Of a stretch of DNA of 64,000 bases, positions 18,941 through 29,018 are shown one piece after another; the first letter of the stretch is position 1; each line of letters opens with the position of its first letter. Source of the DNA: Acidobacteriota bacterium (GTDB taxonomy: Bacteria; Acidobacteriota; Terriglobia; Acidiferrales; UBA7541); the NCBI GenBank assembly GCA_021324935.1, contig JAJPIE010000037.1, forward strand, positions 62,001 to 126,000, given 5' to 3'. A program made the translations under genes and the position numbers. The notes beneath the pieces were generated by a model. The model was given only the letters and a program-made list of their open reading frames with translations, was not told the DNA's origin and searched no databases.

Positions 18941-21397
18941 GTGGCGAGCAAGGGAAAAAATCGCAAGGAAGACGGGAAGCCGGAGCCCGAGGTCAAACGT
19001 CCCATACCGGAACAAGTTTCTGACCAGGGCATGAGCGACGAAATCGTCCGCGATTTCCTCGTCGAGAGCAATGAAAATCTCGATCTGCTCGACCGTGAAC
19101 TGGTGAAGCTCGAAAAAGACCCAACCAACCGGGACACTCTCTCCAGTATTTTCCGCACGATTCACACGATTAAAGGCACTTGCGGATTTCTGGGCTTTGG
19201 AAAACTGGAAAGCGTGGCGCACGCGGGCGAAAATCTCCTGAGCCTGCTGCGCGACGGGGCGATTGCTCTGACGCCGGATCGCACGACCGCTCTTCTCGGC
19301 CTGGTGGATGCCGTGCGGCAGATGCTGGCGAGCATTGAGTCCCAGGGCTGCGAAGGCGAGCGCAACGACGAAAGGCTCATCGAAACATTGAAGCGCCTGC
19401 AGAAAGACCCCGCTTGCCAGGTCGCAGCCGAAGCCGCGGCGGCAAAGGAGCTCGAAGAAATAAGGGAGGCGAAGGCGGAAGAGAAGAAGGAAGCCGCCGT
19501 CGAACCGCCGAAACCTCTCGGGAAGATCCTGGTTGAGCAAGGCACGGTCACGCCGGAAGACGTGGCTTACGCGGTGCAAAAGCAGTTGGAGGGCGACACC
19601 CGCTCCATCGGCGAAATCTTGCTGGAGCGCGGCTTGGTGAAATCCCAGGACCTGCTCACCGCCGTCCAGACTCAGCAGCAACAAGCCGCCAAAAGCGCAA
19701 TTAGCGAATCCTCGATTCGCGTGGATGTGGTGTTACTCGACCGGCTGATGAATCTCGTCGGCGAACTCGTCCTGGCACGCAACCAGATTCTTCAACATAC
19801 GCAGGGAGTTCAGGACGCCGCCTTGGTCGCCAGCGGTCAGCGCTTGAACCTGATCACCTCGGAGCTGCAGGAAGGCGTGATGAAGACGCGCATGCAGCCC
19901 ATCGGGAATATCTGGAGCAAGTTTCCCCGCACCGTGCGCGACGTGGCCATGAGTTGCGGCAAGGAAGTGCGAATTGAGATGGAAGGCAAAGATACGGATC
20001 TCGACAAAACCATTATTGAAGCCATTAAGGATCCGCTCACTCATCTGGTGCGAAATTCCGTCGATCACGGCATCGAAACGCCGGAAGCCCGCATTGCCGC
20101 CGGAAAGACTCCTGAAGGCCTGCTTCACCTGCGTGCCTATCACGAAGGCGGCCAGGTCAATATCGAGATTCGCGACGACGGCGCCGGCCTCAACACGGAA
20201 AAAATCAAGAAGAAGGCGGTGCAGCGCCGCCTCATCACCGCCGAACAAGCCGCCCGCCTCAGCGACCATGAAGCCTGCAACCTCATCTTCCTCCCCGGCT
20301 TCTCCACCGCCGAAACGGTTACCAATGTCTCCGGCCGGGGCGTCGGCATGGACGTGGTCAAGACCAACATCGAAAAAATCGGCGGCACCGTGGAAGTGCA
20401 GACACGCGCGGGAGTGGGCACCACCGTGAAAATGAAAATTCCGCTCACCTTGGCCATTATTCCCGCCTTGCTGGTCACCAGCGACGGCGAGCGGTTCGCA
20501 ATCCCCCAGGTCAGCCTGTTGGAGCTGGTGCGCATCGAAGAGCAAAACGTCGCCAAAAGCCTCGAGCGCGTGCAAGGAGCTCCCGTGTACCGCCTCCGTG
20601 GCCAGCTTCTTCCCCTGGTTTACCTGAACAAAGAACTCAAGCTGGAGCGTACCGCCTCCGACCAGGACGGCGGCGTCAACATCATCGTTTTGCAGGCTGA
20701 CGGCCGGCAATTCGGCCTCGTCGTGGATCAGGTCAATGATACGGAAGAGATCGTCGTCAAGCCGCTCAACAAGCAGCTGAAGAGCATCCACGCGTTTGCC
20801 GGGGCGACGATTCTGGGCGACGGCCGCGTGGCGCTGATTCTCGATGTCCGCGGACTTGCCCAGTCCGCGGGCTTGGTGGATAACCGTCAGGATCGAGCAT
20901 CGGCCACCGCGTTGCTGGAAGAACCTGGGCAACAGGCCGCCGATGGCAAGCAATCCCTGCTGGTTTTCGAAAACAAAGACGGCGGCCGCATGGCGATCCA
21001 GCTTTCGATGGTCGCGCGACTCGAAGAGTTCCCACCGGAGACGGTCGAAAAAACCGGAGACCGAGAAGTCGTGCAGTACCGGGGGCAGATTATGCCGCTC
21101 GTCCGCGTGAGCGATGCCCTCAGCGGCGAGACCAGCGCCGGGAATGCCGCTCCCGAGAGCGGGCCCATGCAGGTGGTCGTCTACGCCGATGAAGGGCGAA
21201 ACATCGGCCTGGTGGTGGAACAAATCCTGGACATCGTGGAAGAGAACCTGGTGTTGCAGCAGCCGGCAAGACGCGCCGGTGTGCTCGGCACGATGGTCAT
21301 CCAGAAAAAAGTCACGGACCTCATCGACGTCAAAGAGCTGGTCCGCCTGAGTGGCGGAATCGAGGCCCCTGCGACCGAGGCGGAAATTCATGAATGA
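18941..21397 (+). CDS. cheA: Chemotaxis histidine kinase CheA: HPt, MshEN-like repeat, P3/P4, and two CheW-like domains
   Basis: HTIKGTCGFLGF HPt; LVRNSVDHGIE, GRGVGMDVVKTNI kinase motifs; linker LGKILVEQGTVTPEDVAYAVQKQLEGDTRSIGEILLERGLVKSQDLLTAVQTQQ; start GTG 18941 or ATG 19031. Confidence 0.93.
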   Translation: MASKGKNRKEDGKPEPEVKRPIPEQVSDQGMSDEIVRDFLVESNENLDLLDRELVKLEKDPTNRDTLSSIFRTIHTIKGTCGFLGFGKLESVAHAGENLLSLLRDGAIALTPDRTTALLGLVDAVRQMLASIESQGCEGERNDERLIETLKRLQKDPACQVAAEAAAAKELEEIREAKAEEKKEAAVEPPKPLGKILVEQGTVTPEDVAYAVQKQLEGDTRSIGEILLERGLVKSQDLLTAVQTQQQQAAKSAISESSIRVDVVLLDRLMNLVGELVLARNQILQHTQGVQDAALVASGQRLNLITSELQEGVMKTRMQPIGNIWSKFPRTVRDVAMSCGKEVRIEMEGKDTDLDKTIIEAIKDPLTHLVRNSVDHGIETPEARIAAGKTPEGLLHLRAYHEGGQVNIEIRDDGAGLNTEKIKKKAVQRRLITAEQAARLSDHEACNLIFLPGFSTAETVTNVSGRGVGMDVVKTNIEKIGGTVEVQTRAGVGTTVKMKIPLTLAIIPALLVTSDGERFAIPQVSLLELVRIEEQNVAKSLERVQGAPVYRLRGQLLPLVYLNKELKLERTASDQDGGVNIIVLQADGRQFGLVVDQVNDTEEIVVKPLNKQLKSIHAFAGATILGDGRVALILDVRGLAQSAGLVDNRQDRASATALLEEPGQQAADGKQSLLVFENKDGGRMAIQLSMVARLEEFPPETVEKTGDREVVQYRGQIMPLVRVSDALSGETSAGNAAPESGPMQVVVYADEGRNIGLVVEQILDIVEENLVLQQPARRAGVLGTMVIQKKVTDLIDVKELVRLSGGIEAPATEAEIHE

Positions 21398-21824
21398 GCG
21401 GCGGCAGTTCTGCACCTTCTGGATGGGGCAGCGGCTCTATGGCATGCCCGTGGAGGAGGTCCAGGAAGTGATTCGGGAGCAGGAAATGACCCGCGTTCCA
21501 CTGGCCGGGGCGATGGTCCGTGGCCTGATCAATCTGCGTGGAAAGATCGTTACGGCAATTGACTTGCGCAAGGGGCTCGGGCTTGGCGAGCAGGAGGCGA
21601 AAGGCCCGCTCATGAACGTAGTGGTGAGCAACGAGGACCAGGTGGTGAGTTTTCTTGTTGACGCAATCGGCGATGTGCTGGATGTGGAAGAGGAAGCATT
21701 TGAAGACATTCCCGACACGCTGCAAGGCGAAGCCCGGCACCTGGTGACCGGTGTTTACAAGCTAGGAAGCGGGTTGCTGCACGTGTTGGATGCAGGCAAG
21801 TGCGCGCAACTCGGCGAGACGTGA
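21390..21824 (+). CDS. cheW: Chemotaxis coupling protein CheW
   Basis: QFCTFWMGQRLYGMPVEEVQEVIREQEMTRVPLAGAMVRGLINLRGKIVTAIDLRKGLGL; overlaps the cheA stop. Confidence 0.95.
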   Translation: MNERRQFCTFWMGQRLYGMPVEEVQEVIREQEMTRVPLAGAMVRGLINLRGKIVTAIDLRKGLGLGEQEAKGPLMNVVVSNEDQVVSFLVDAIGDVLDVEEEAFEDIPDTLQGEARHLVTGVYKLGSGLLHVLDAGKCAQLGET

Positions 21825-21893
21825 TTCGCGTGAGACAAGGCGAAGGATAGCAGGGACACAGATTTTTGAAGAAATCCGGAGGACCAAGGGGTT

Positions 21894-24368
21894 ATGGCGA
21901 GCATGTTTGACGTGAAAGAAGTAGAAGCAAAGCGGGAGACACCGGCCCGCGAGTACCGGGAAAGCGCCTACGAGCAGCGGGCCAACCGGATGGCGGGCCG
22001 GGAGCAACGCGAATCGGGGACGCCGTCGGACCAACCGAAGCGCAGCCGGAGCGGGTTGTCCCGGTGGCTGGGCGACATGCGCGTCGGCAGACGGTTGGCG
22101 CTCGGATTCGGCGTCCTGCTTGCTCTCATGGTCCTGATCGCTGCGGCGGGATACCTCAGCACGCAAAAAACGGCGGCCGAACTAGAGATACTGTTCGAAA
22201 CCGATGCGGCCGCGGGGCAAGCTTACAGCTCGGCGCTGACCAACTTGATGAATATGCTCAAGGACGAACGCGACGAATTTCTGAATTTTGCCGATCGGCA
22301 TGCCTTTGAGGCGGCCAAGGAAGAATGGACGGCGATGCTGCAGCACATTCAGGAAAACCTGGACGTCGCCGAGAAGCTGGCCGGCTCGCAAGCCGAAAAA
22401 GACGATCTGGCTTCCATCCGAGCCGCGCTGAAGGACTACGAGCAGAATTTTCGCGACATGCAGCAGCAACTGGAAAACGGAAAGTTGAAGACCGTCAAGG
22501 ACTGGGCGGAAGCGGATAAGCCGGCCATGGAAGCCCGCAATTTCATGGAGGAACACGTCCGCTTGGAAACCGAAGAGCACCGTTCGCGCATGCAGGATCG
22601 CCGAATCGCGATGCAGGAGTATTCGCACCGCGCTTCCTTGCTCATGCTGGGCGTCGTCCTCGCTGGGCTTTGTGCCAGCGTTGGGATCAGCCGCGTAATG
22701 ACGAAGAGCATCGCCGGGCCCGTGCAACAGGCGGTGGAGGCCACGGAAAAGATTCTGCGCGGCGAAGAGAACGTGGACCTCGACCTCGCGCGCAAGGATG
22801 AGATGGGCGTGTTGATGGTAGCCGTCCAGCGCATGTCCGAAGAGTTTGCCAGCCGTGTAGATGCATTCAAAAAGGCGCAATCGGACAATCAGGAAGCCGC
22901 CGAAAATGTCGGCGCCGTCAATCGTGTGCTCGAAGCAGTCATGAACGCCCCCACCGCCAATGAAGCGGCCCGCGTGGCTCTGGACACGGTGAGAGATGCG
23001 TTCGGCTGGGCCTATGGTTCTTACTGGACTGTGGACCCCAAAGATAATGCGTTGCACTTTTCCGTGGAGAGCGGCTCCGTCAACGAAGAGTTCCGCCGCG
23101 TAACCATGGAAGCGAGTTTCCGGGAAGGCGAAGGACTCAGCGGGCGCGCCTGGAAGAATCGCGAGTTGTTTTTCGTCGAGGATCTCGCCGACATGAAGGA
23201 TTGCGTGCGTGCTCCAGCTGCCCGCCGGGCCGGCGTGAAATCTGGCATCGCCTTTCCAATCGTGATGAACGGCAAAGTCGCCGGCATGATGGACTTCTTC
23301 GCCCTTGAAACCTTACACCCTTCCGAAGGGCGCTTGGAAGCGCTGCGCAACGTCGGCAAGCTGGTTTCCGGCGCCTTTGGCCGCATCGCCATGGCGGAAA
23401 AAGAGAGCCAGGCGCAGCACGCGTTGCGCGAAAAGGTCAATAGCATCCTCTCGGTTGTGCAAGCAGCCGCCAAGGGCGACCTTACCCAGGATGTCACTGT
23501 GAAGGGCGAGGACGCCATCGGCCAGATGGGGGAAGCTCTGCATGGTCTCTTCACCAATCTGCGTGGCAGCGTGGCTGCCATCGCCCGCAACGCGCAGGGG
23601 CTTGCCTCCGCCTCGGAAGAACTCAGTGCCGTTAGCCAGCAGATGAGCGTGGCCGCCGAGGAAACCTCCAGCCAGGCCAACGTCGTCAGCGCGGCCGCGG
23701 GTCAGGTGGATAAAAACCTGCAAACCGTCGCCACCGGCACCGAGGAGATGAGCGTCAGCATCAAGGAGATCGCCAAAAATGCCACCGAAGCTGCCAAGGT
23801 GGCCAGCTCCGCGGTGGGCGTCGCCGACCGTACCAATCAGACCGTCCAGAAACTCGGAGATTCCAGCGCGGAAATCGGCGAAGTCATCAAAGTCATCACC
23901 TCGATCGCTCAGCAGACCAACCTCCTGGCGCTCAACGCCACCATCGAAGCCGCACGCGCGGGAGAAGCCGGCAAGGGCTTCGCCGTCGTCGCCAACGAAG
24001 TGAAGGAACTCGCCAAAGAAACCGCAAAAGCCACTGAGGACATCAGCCGCAAAATCGAAACCATCCAGGCCGATACGAAGGAAGCTGTCGAAGCCATCGG
24101 TTCGATCAGCTCGATCATCAACCAGGTGAACGACATCTCTTCCACGATCGCCTCTGCCGTGGAAGAGCAGAACGCCACCACCAACGAAATGAGCCGCAAT
24201 ATTTCCGATGCGGCGCGCGGCTCCGGCGAAATCACGAAGAACATTGCCGGCGTGGCGGAAGCGGCGCAGAGCACGACGCATGGCGCCGGCGATTCCCAGC
24301 AAGCGGCTCAGCAACTGGCCAAGATGGCCAATGAATTGAAGGAACTTACCGCGCGGTTCAAGTATTAG
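21894..24368 (+). CDS. Methyl-accepting chemotaxis protein with 4HB-like sensor, HAMP, GAF and MCP signalling domain
   Basis: TM segments near residues 70-90 and 245-265; GAF region [30 protein letters not shown] hairpin [50 protein letters not shown]. Confidence 0.95.
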   Translation: MASMFDVKEVEAKRETPAREYRESAYEQRANRMAGREQRESGTPSDQPKRSRSGLSRWLGDMRVGRRLALGFGVLLALMVLIAAAGYLSTQKTAAELEILFETDAAAGQAYSSALTNLMNMLKDERDEFLNFADRHAFEAAKEEWTAMLQHIQENLDVAEKLAGSQAEKDDLASIRAALKDYEQNFRDMQQQLENGKLKTVKDWAEADKPAMEARNFMEEHVRLETEEHRSRMQDRRIAMQEYSHRASLLMLGVVLAGLCASVGISRVMTKSIAGPVQQAVEATEKILRGEENVDLDLARKDEMGVLMVAVQRMSEEFASRVDAFKKAQSDNQEAAENVGAVNRVLEAVMNAPTANEAARVALDTVRDAFGWAYGSYWTVDPKDNALHFSVESGSVNEEFRRVTMEASFREGEGLSGRAWKNRELFFVEDLADMKDCVRAPAARRAGVKSGIAFPIVMNGKVAGMMDFFALETLHPSEGRLEALRNVGKLVSGAFGRIAMAEKESQAQHALREKVNSILSVVQAAAKGDLTQDVTVKGEDAIGQMGEALHGLFTNLRGSVAAIARNAQGLASASEELSAVSQQMSVAAEETSSQANVVSAAAGQVDKNLQTVATGTEEMSVSIKEIAKNATEAAKVASSAVGVADRTNQTVQKLGDSSAEIGEVIKVITSIAQQTNLLALNATIEAARAGEAGKGFAVVANEVKELAKETAKATEDISRKIETIQADTKEAVEAIGSISSIINQVNDISSTIASAVEEQNATTNEMSRNISDAARGSGEITKNIAGVAEAAQSTTHGAGDSQQAAQQLAKMANELKELTARFKY

Positions 24369-24375
24369 GGACTGC

Positions 24376-24400
24376 CAGGCGGGTGGATAGTGCCCGCCTG
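24376..24400. terminator. Strong hairpin after the MCP gene, within the che operon
   Basis: CAGGCGGG-9 nt-CCCGCCTG perfect 8-bp stem in the mcp-cheB gap; no clear T-tract. Confidence 0.4.
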
Positions 24401-24486
24401 CGCCCGCATGGGCGAGGCTGGTGTACATCCGCCAGTCCATGCGGACACGGCAATAGAGATTGGCGAGCCCAGAAAGGCGGAACCGC

Positions 24487-25620
24487 ATGCCACCCATCCG
24501 AATACTGGTGGTGGATGATTCGGTTGTAATCCGGAAGGTGCTCAGCGAAGCGCTGGCCGCGGATCCAGACATCGAAGTGGCCGGCAGCGCCGCCGACGGC
24601 AATATCGCCTTGGCCAAAATTCCGGTGGTGCACCCGGACTTGGTGACTCTGGACGTGGAAATGCCGGGAAAGTCTGGCATCGAAACGCTCCAGGAAATTC
24701 GCAAACGGTATCCGAAACTTCCGGTCATCATGTTCAGCACGCTGACCGAACGCGGCGCCACCGTGACGCTGGAAGCGCTCTCGCTTGGCGCCAGCGATTA
24801 CGTCACCAAGCCCAGCAATACCGGTAGCATCGAGCAAACGCGCGCGAGAATCCAGGCCGAGCTTATTCCCAAAATCAAGGGGTTTTGCCGCAAGGTCACA
24901 TTTCCGGCGGCCTCCCCGGCTGCCGCTCCCAAACCCCGTCTCCGGCCCTCCGGCATCGTCAAGCCCATCTTGCATATGCGAATTGACGTGCTGGCGATCG
25001 GCACCTCCACAGGCGGGCCGAACGCACTGGCTGCGGTGCTCCCCGAACTGCCACAGGACCTACCCGTGCCCGTGGTGATCGTGCAGCACATGCCGCCGCT
25101 GTTCACACGCTTTCTGGCGGAACGCCTCGACAAGCAATGCTCCATTCGGGTCAAGGAGGGTGTCCCCGGCGAACGGCTGAACCCCGGCGCGGCATGGATC
25201 GCGCCCGGCGATTACCACATGCAGGTTGCGCGAGGGGAAGGCAAGGATGTTCACCTCAAAATGAATCAGGATCCGCCGGAAAATTCCTGCCGCCCCGCCG
25301 TCGACGTGCTTTTCCGCTCCGTGGCGCAAACCTATGGGCCCAACGTGCTCGCCGTCGTTTTGACCGGTATGGGTAGCGACGGTGTCCGCGGCTCGGAAGA
25401 GATCAAGGCCGCTGGTGGCCAGGTTTTGGTGCAGGACGAAGCGACTTCCGTGGTCTGGGGCATGCCGGGCCAAGTTGCCGCGGCGGGCTGCGCCGATGGG
25501 ATCTTTCCGCTGAACGAAATCGCCGGCGAAATCGAACGCCGCGTGCGAGCCAGCCGTATGGGCTTCGATTGGCAGGGAAGGGCTCATGGCACGCAGTCTG
25601 CCGTGAAAGTCCATAACTGA
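24487..25620 (+). CDS. cheB: Protein-glutamate methylesterase CheB
   Basis: PIRILVVDDSVVIRKVLSEAL...; methylesterase motifs GTSTGGPNAL, VQHMPPLFTRFLAERL, LTGMGSDGVRG. Confidence 0.96.
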   Translation: MPPIRILVVDDSVVIRKVLSEALAADPDIEVAGSAADGNIALAKIPVVHPDLVTLDVEMPGKSGIETLQEIRKRYPKLPVIMFSTLTERGATVTLEALSLGASDYVTKPSNTGSIEQTRARIQAELIPKIKGFCRKVTFPAASPAAAPKPRLRPSGIVKPILHMRIDVLAIGTSTGGPNALAAVLPELPQDLPVPVVIVQHMPPLFTRFLAERLDKQCSIRVKEGVPGERLNPGAAWIAPGDYHMQVARGEGKDVHLKMNQDPPENSCRPAVDVLFRSVAQTYGPNVLAVVLTGMGSDGVRGSEEIKAAGGQVLVQDEATSVVWGMPGQVAAAGCADGIFPLNEIAGEIERRVRASRMGFDWQGRAHGTQSAVKVHN

Positions 25621-25640
25621 AAAGCGCGGCGAGGAACAGA

Positions 25641-26567
25641 ATGGCTGGAGAAGTCTTGAATGCGACGATGAGCGCGGCGGGCGGCCGCGATAAAGAGGAC
25701 ATCAACGACCCCGTCTATCTGCGGATCCGCGACCTCGTTTACCAGACATGCGGCATTTACCACTCGGAAGAAAAAATGTATCTGCTCACGGCCGCCTGCA
25801 AGCGGCGAATGGCCACCGGCGCGGTGAAGGCCACCAACGGCCGAGAATATCTCGATTTGCTGACCAACATCGCTTATAAAGAAGCCGAAACCCGCGCGCT
25901 GCTGAATGAAATTACCATCGGCGAAACCTGTTTGTTCCGCAGCATGCCGCAGCTCAATGCGCTGAAAAACGTGATCCTCCCCGAACTGGCGCAGGAGCGC
26001 TCGAAAATTGGCCTGAAAAAACTCAAAGTCTGGAGCGCGGGCTGCTCGACTGGCGAAGAACCCTACACACTGGCGATGTTCCTCCTGGAACAGAAGGAAT
26101 CTCTTCTAAAGGACTGGACGTTTGAAATCCAGGCTACCGACCTAAACGACCGCTCCATCGAGACCGCGCGTGCCGGCATCTATGGCGACTACGCCCTTCG
26201 CAACACCCCGGATGAGTACAAACGCAAATATTTCGTTCCCGCCGAGGGCGCAAAGCTCCGGGTTCGCGACGATGTGAAAGCCCGCATCACCTTCCAGCGC
26301 CTGAACCTCAACGACGATTCCCGCATGCTCTTCATGAAGGGCATGGACCTGATTTTCTGTTGCAATGTGCTCATTTACTTCGATATGGCTTCGAAAAAAC
26401 GCGTCGTGCAGCATTTCTTCTCCAGCCTCATGCCCAACGGCTGCTTCTTTCTGGGTCACGCGGAGTCGCTCTACCAGGTGAACGATCAATTCCGGCTGGT
26501 TCACTTGCCGGGAACTACCGTCTATCGCAAGCCGGGTCCGGAGCCGGCAAAGGCAGGAAAACCATGA
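25641..26567 (+). CDS. cheR: Chemotaxis methyltransferase CheR
   Basis: ITIGETCLFR...LKVWSAGCSTGEEPYTLAM...IQATDLNDRSIETARAGIY...DLIFCCNVLIYFD. Confidence 0.96.
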   Translation: MAGEVLNATMSAAGGRDKEDINDPVYLRIRDLVYQTCGIYHSEEKMYLLTAACKRRMATGAVKATNGREYLDLLTNIAYKEAETRALLNEITIGETCLFRSMPQLNALKNVILPELAQERSKIGLKKLKVWSAGCSTGEEPYTLAMFLLEQKESLLKDWTFEIQATDLNDRSIETARAGIYGDYALRNTPDEYKRKYFVPAEGAKLRVRDDVKARITFQRLNLNDDSRMLFMKGMDLIFCCNVLIYFDMASKKRVVQHFFSSLMPNGCFFLGHAESLYQVNDQFRLVHLPGTTVYRKPGPEPAKAGKP

Positions 26568-27487
26568 GCGGGTTGCGCGAGGGATTGCAAAAACGGGTCG
26601 AAAGGCTGCGCTCCTTGCCTTCTTCGCCCGCCGTACTCAATCCGCTCCTGGACCTGCTTCGCACCGATCCTGACCACATCGAGTTGAAAAAAGTCGTCGA
26701 GCTGGTTTCCTACGACAAAACCATCGCCGCCCAGTGCCTGCGAATCGCCAACTCTCCGCTCTACGGCCGGGCCCGCGCCACCGAATCGATCCAGGCCGCC
26801 GTGGTTGCGCTTGGCATCCAGCGCGTGGAAGACATTCTGCTCACTTGCTGCCTCCACCAGTTCAGCTCCGGCGAAAAGTGGGCCACCGAACCCCAGGTTT
26901 ACTGGAGACATTCGTTAGGCTGCGCTGCCGTCTGCCGGGAACTCGCGCTCCGCATCGACTTTCGCGAGCCGGACAAGGCCTATCTTGCCGGCCTCCTCCA
27001 CGATCTCGGAATTCTCGTGAATTCTCTCGCCTACACGGAGGAATACCGTGACGTGATTGCGCGCGCCCGCGAACGCGGCGTCCCTCTTGCCGAGCAGGAG
27101 ATGAGCGACCTCGGCTTCACGCACGCGGAAAGCGGCAGCATTCTCGGAAAAGCCTGGCAACTCCCCAGCGCAGTAATCGAGGTCATAGCTTTCCATCATG
27201 ACGTCGAGCAGGCTCCGGTGGATCGTCCTCTCGTCGCCTTGGTCCATATTGGAGATCTGTTGTGCCGGTATCGCGGCTTGGGCTACGGCTATGATGAATG
27301 GCGCAGCCTGGATCTGCTCCTTGATCCAGCCTGGCGGCAGCTAACGAAACACGTCCCACGTCTCGCGAGCATGGATCTCGCGCGCTTTACGATGGATTTG
27401 GACGCTTTTCTCCCCCAAGTGCAGCAGCTTGTATCGACCGTGTTTGGTTTCAAGCCGGAACATGCCCCCGCCTTAAATTTCCACTAA
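26564..27487 (+). CDS. HDOD domain protein, chemotaxis operon
   Basis: LRSLPSSPAVLNPLLDLL...DKTIAAQCLRIANSPLYGRARATESIQAAVVALGIQRVEDI...YLAGLLHDLGILVNSL; paralogous to the protein at 5217..6125; ATGA overlap with cheR. Confidence 0.9.
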   Translation: MSGLREGLQKRVERLRSLPSSPAVLNPLLDLLRTDPDHIELKKVVELVSYDKTIAAQCLRIANSPLYGRARATESIQAAVVALGIQRVEDILLTCCLHQFSSGEKWATEPQVYWRHSLGCAAVCRELALRIDFREPDKAYLAGLLHDLGILVNSLAYTEEYRDVIARARERGVPLAEQEMSDLGFTHAESGSILGKAWQLPSAVIEVIAFHHDVEQAPVDRPLVALVHIGDLLCRYRGLGYGYDEWRSLDLLLDPAWRQLTKHVPRLASMDLARFTMDLDAFLPQVQQLVSTVFGFKPEHAPALNFH

Positions 27488-27511
27488 AGTTTGCAGACAT
27501 CCCGCCGATAT
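27485..27511 (+). promoter_or_regulatory. Sigma28 (FliA) promoter TAAAGTTT-N11-GCCGATAT
   Basis: Perfect -35, 11-nt spacer, 7/8 of the -10 consensus TAAAGTTT-N11-GCCGATAA; -35 begins in the TAA stop of the HDOD gene. Confidence 0.85.
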
Positions 27512-27821
27512 CCAAATTGACCGTGCAAAGGCGCTATCCAGCGTGTTTGCGGCCGTGGAACTGCGGCAAACGGCTCCTCCTGCTGGCGAGATAGGCAGGA
27601 AGTGCGTAGTACTTTTTGTTTTGATACAGCACCGTGTGCCCGTCTGGCGCATGGGGTGTGCTTTCCTCCTGTGTAACTCCTTTTTTTTCAATCCCGCCGG
27701 TAAATTCAGTTTGGCTATGAACTCGCAATTATCGGGTGTTGCGTACGAGTGGCAGAGTTTTCCCAGCGGAGCGTTGCATGCGCCGCTCGTGCAAGTGACA
27801 CAGAATAAGTTGGAGGAATCA

Positions 27822-28988
27822 ATGGCAGCCGGCGCGGCGGTCAACTGGGCAGGAACCACGGGGCGATTCCTCGTGGCAAGTTCGGATCCCGAAGTGCGGC
27901 GGCGTGTGTTGGGTGCGCCGGAATTCCTTGGCCGGGAAGGCATGGAAGCAAGCGGCGGAGCGGCTGCGCTCGCAAAGCTGCGCGAGACCTCCTGTGATGG
28001 CGTGCTCCTCGACCGCAATCTGGCGGATCTCGATGCCGGCGAAGTGGCCGAGATGATCCAGCGCGACTTTCCGGAGGTTTCCGTTTCCTGGATCGAAGAC
28101 CAAGCCTGCGAACCGCTGCCGAATATTTCCACTCGCGTGCGAGTCCGCCGCGGCGATTGGCAGTCGGAACCGGACGGTGAATCCCTCACGACTTTGCCCG
28201 GAATGATCGGCGCAAGCGAAACGATGCGCGAGGTCTACCGGCTGGCGCGGCTGGTAGCGAGACGCGATACCACAGTGCTGATTACCGGCGAAACCGGCAC
28301 GGGCAAAGAGCTCGTTGCCGAAGCCGTCCACAAGCTCAGCCGGCGTGCGAAGCAGCCCTTCGTGGTGGTGAATTGCGCGGCGATTCCCGAGACCTTGCTC
28401 GAAGCCGAGCTATTCGGTCATGTGCGCGGGGCCTTCACTGGCGCGGTACAGTCGCGCCTGGGCAGGATTCACGCGGCGCAAGGCGGCACCCTTTTCCTCG
28501 ATGAAATTGGCGACCTTCCCCTGGGTATGCAGGCAAAACTTCTGCGTTTCCTGCAAAGCGGCGAAGTGCAGCGCCTGGGCAGCGCGGACATGCAGCGCGT
28601 GGACGTGCGCGTCATCTGCGCAACAAACGTCGATCTCGGTGCCCTTGTGGAAGCCAAACAGTTCCGCATGGATTTGTACTACCGCCTGGAAGTATTTCCC
28701 ATCGCATTGCCGCCGTTGCAGTCGCGATCCGGTGATCTTGCGCTGCTGGCCGAACATTTCTTGAATCTGCTGAATGAAGAAAGCAGTCTGCCCCCAAAGC
28801 GCCTGAGCGTCGCCGCGCTCGATCATCTGCTTCGGCGCAGTTGGCCGGGCAATGTGCGCGAACTTCAGCACGCCATCGAGCGCGCCTTCATTCTCAGCGG
28901 CGATGCCGAATGGTTGGAAGTGGAACATTTCCCACAGCCCGGAGCAGCGCTGGAATCTCGTGAAGCGCAACGCCGAAGACTGGCATAG
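27822..28988 (+). CDS. Sigma54-dependent activator with degenerate receiver-like N-terminus, lacking C-terminal HTH (FleQ/FlgR-like)
   Basis: GETGTGKELVAEAVH Walker A, ELFGHVRGAFTGA loop, SWPGNVRELQHAIERAFI; protein ends ...FPQPGAALESREAQRRRLA; RBS GGAGGAAT before ATG 27822. Confidence 0.9.
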   Translation: MAAGAAVNWAGTTGRFLVASSDPEVRRRVLGAPEFLGREGMEASGGAAALAKLRETSCDGVLLDRNLADLDAGEVAEMIQRDFPEVSVSWIEDQACEPLPNISTRVRVRRGDWQSEPDGESLTTLPGMIGASETMREVYRLARLVARRDTTVLITGETGTGKELVAEAVHKLSRRAKQPFVVVNCAAIPETLLEAELFGHVRGAFTGAVQSRLGRIHAAQGGTLFLDEIGDLPLGMQAKLLRFLQSGEVQRLGSADMQRVDVRVICATNVDLGALVEAKQFRMDLYYRLEVFPIALPPLQSRSGDLALLAEHFLNLLNEESSLPPKRLSVAALDHLLRRSWPGNVRELQHAIERAFILSGDAEWLEVEHFPQPGAALESREAQRRRLA

Positions 28989-29018
28989 GCCGTTGCGAGC
29001 TGCCATCGAGGAGACACG

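Noticed and set aside
19733-21415. 560-aa minus-strand ORF opposite cheA
   Set aside because: Same reason: cheA on the plus strand is unambiguous and the antisense translation shows no family motif
28981-28997. TGGCATAGGCCGTTGCG resembling a sigma54 promoter before the histidine kinase gene
   Set aside because: Spacing between GG and GC is 11 nt rather than the required 10
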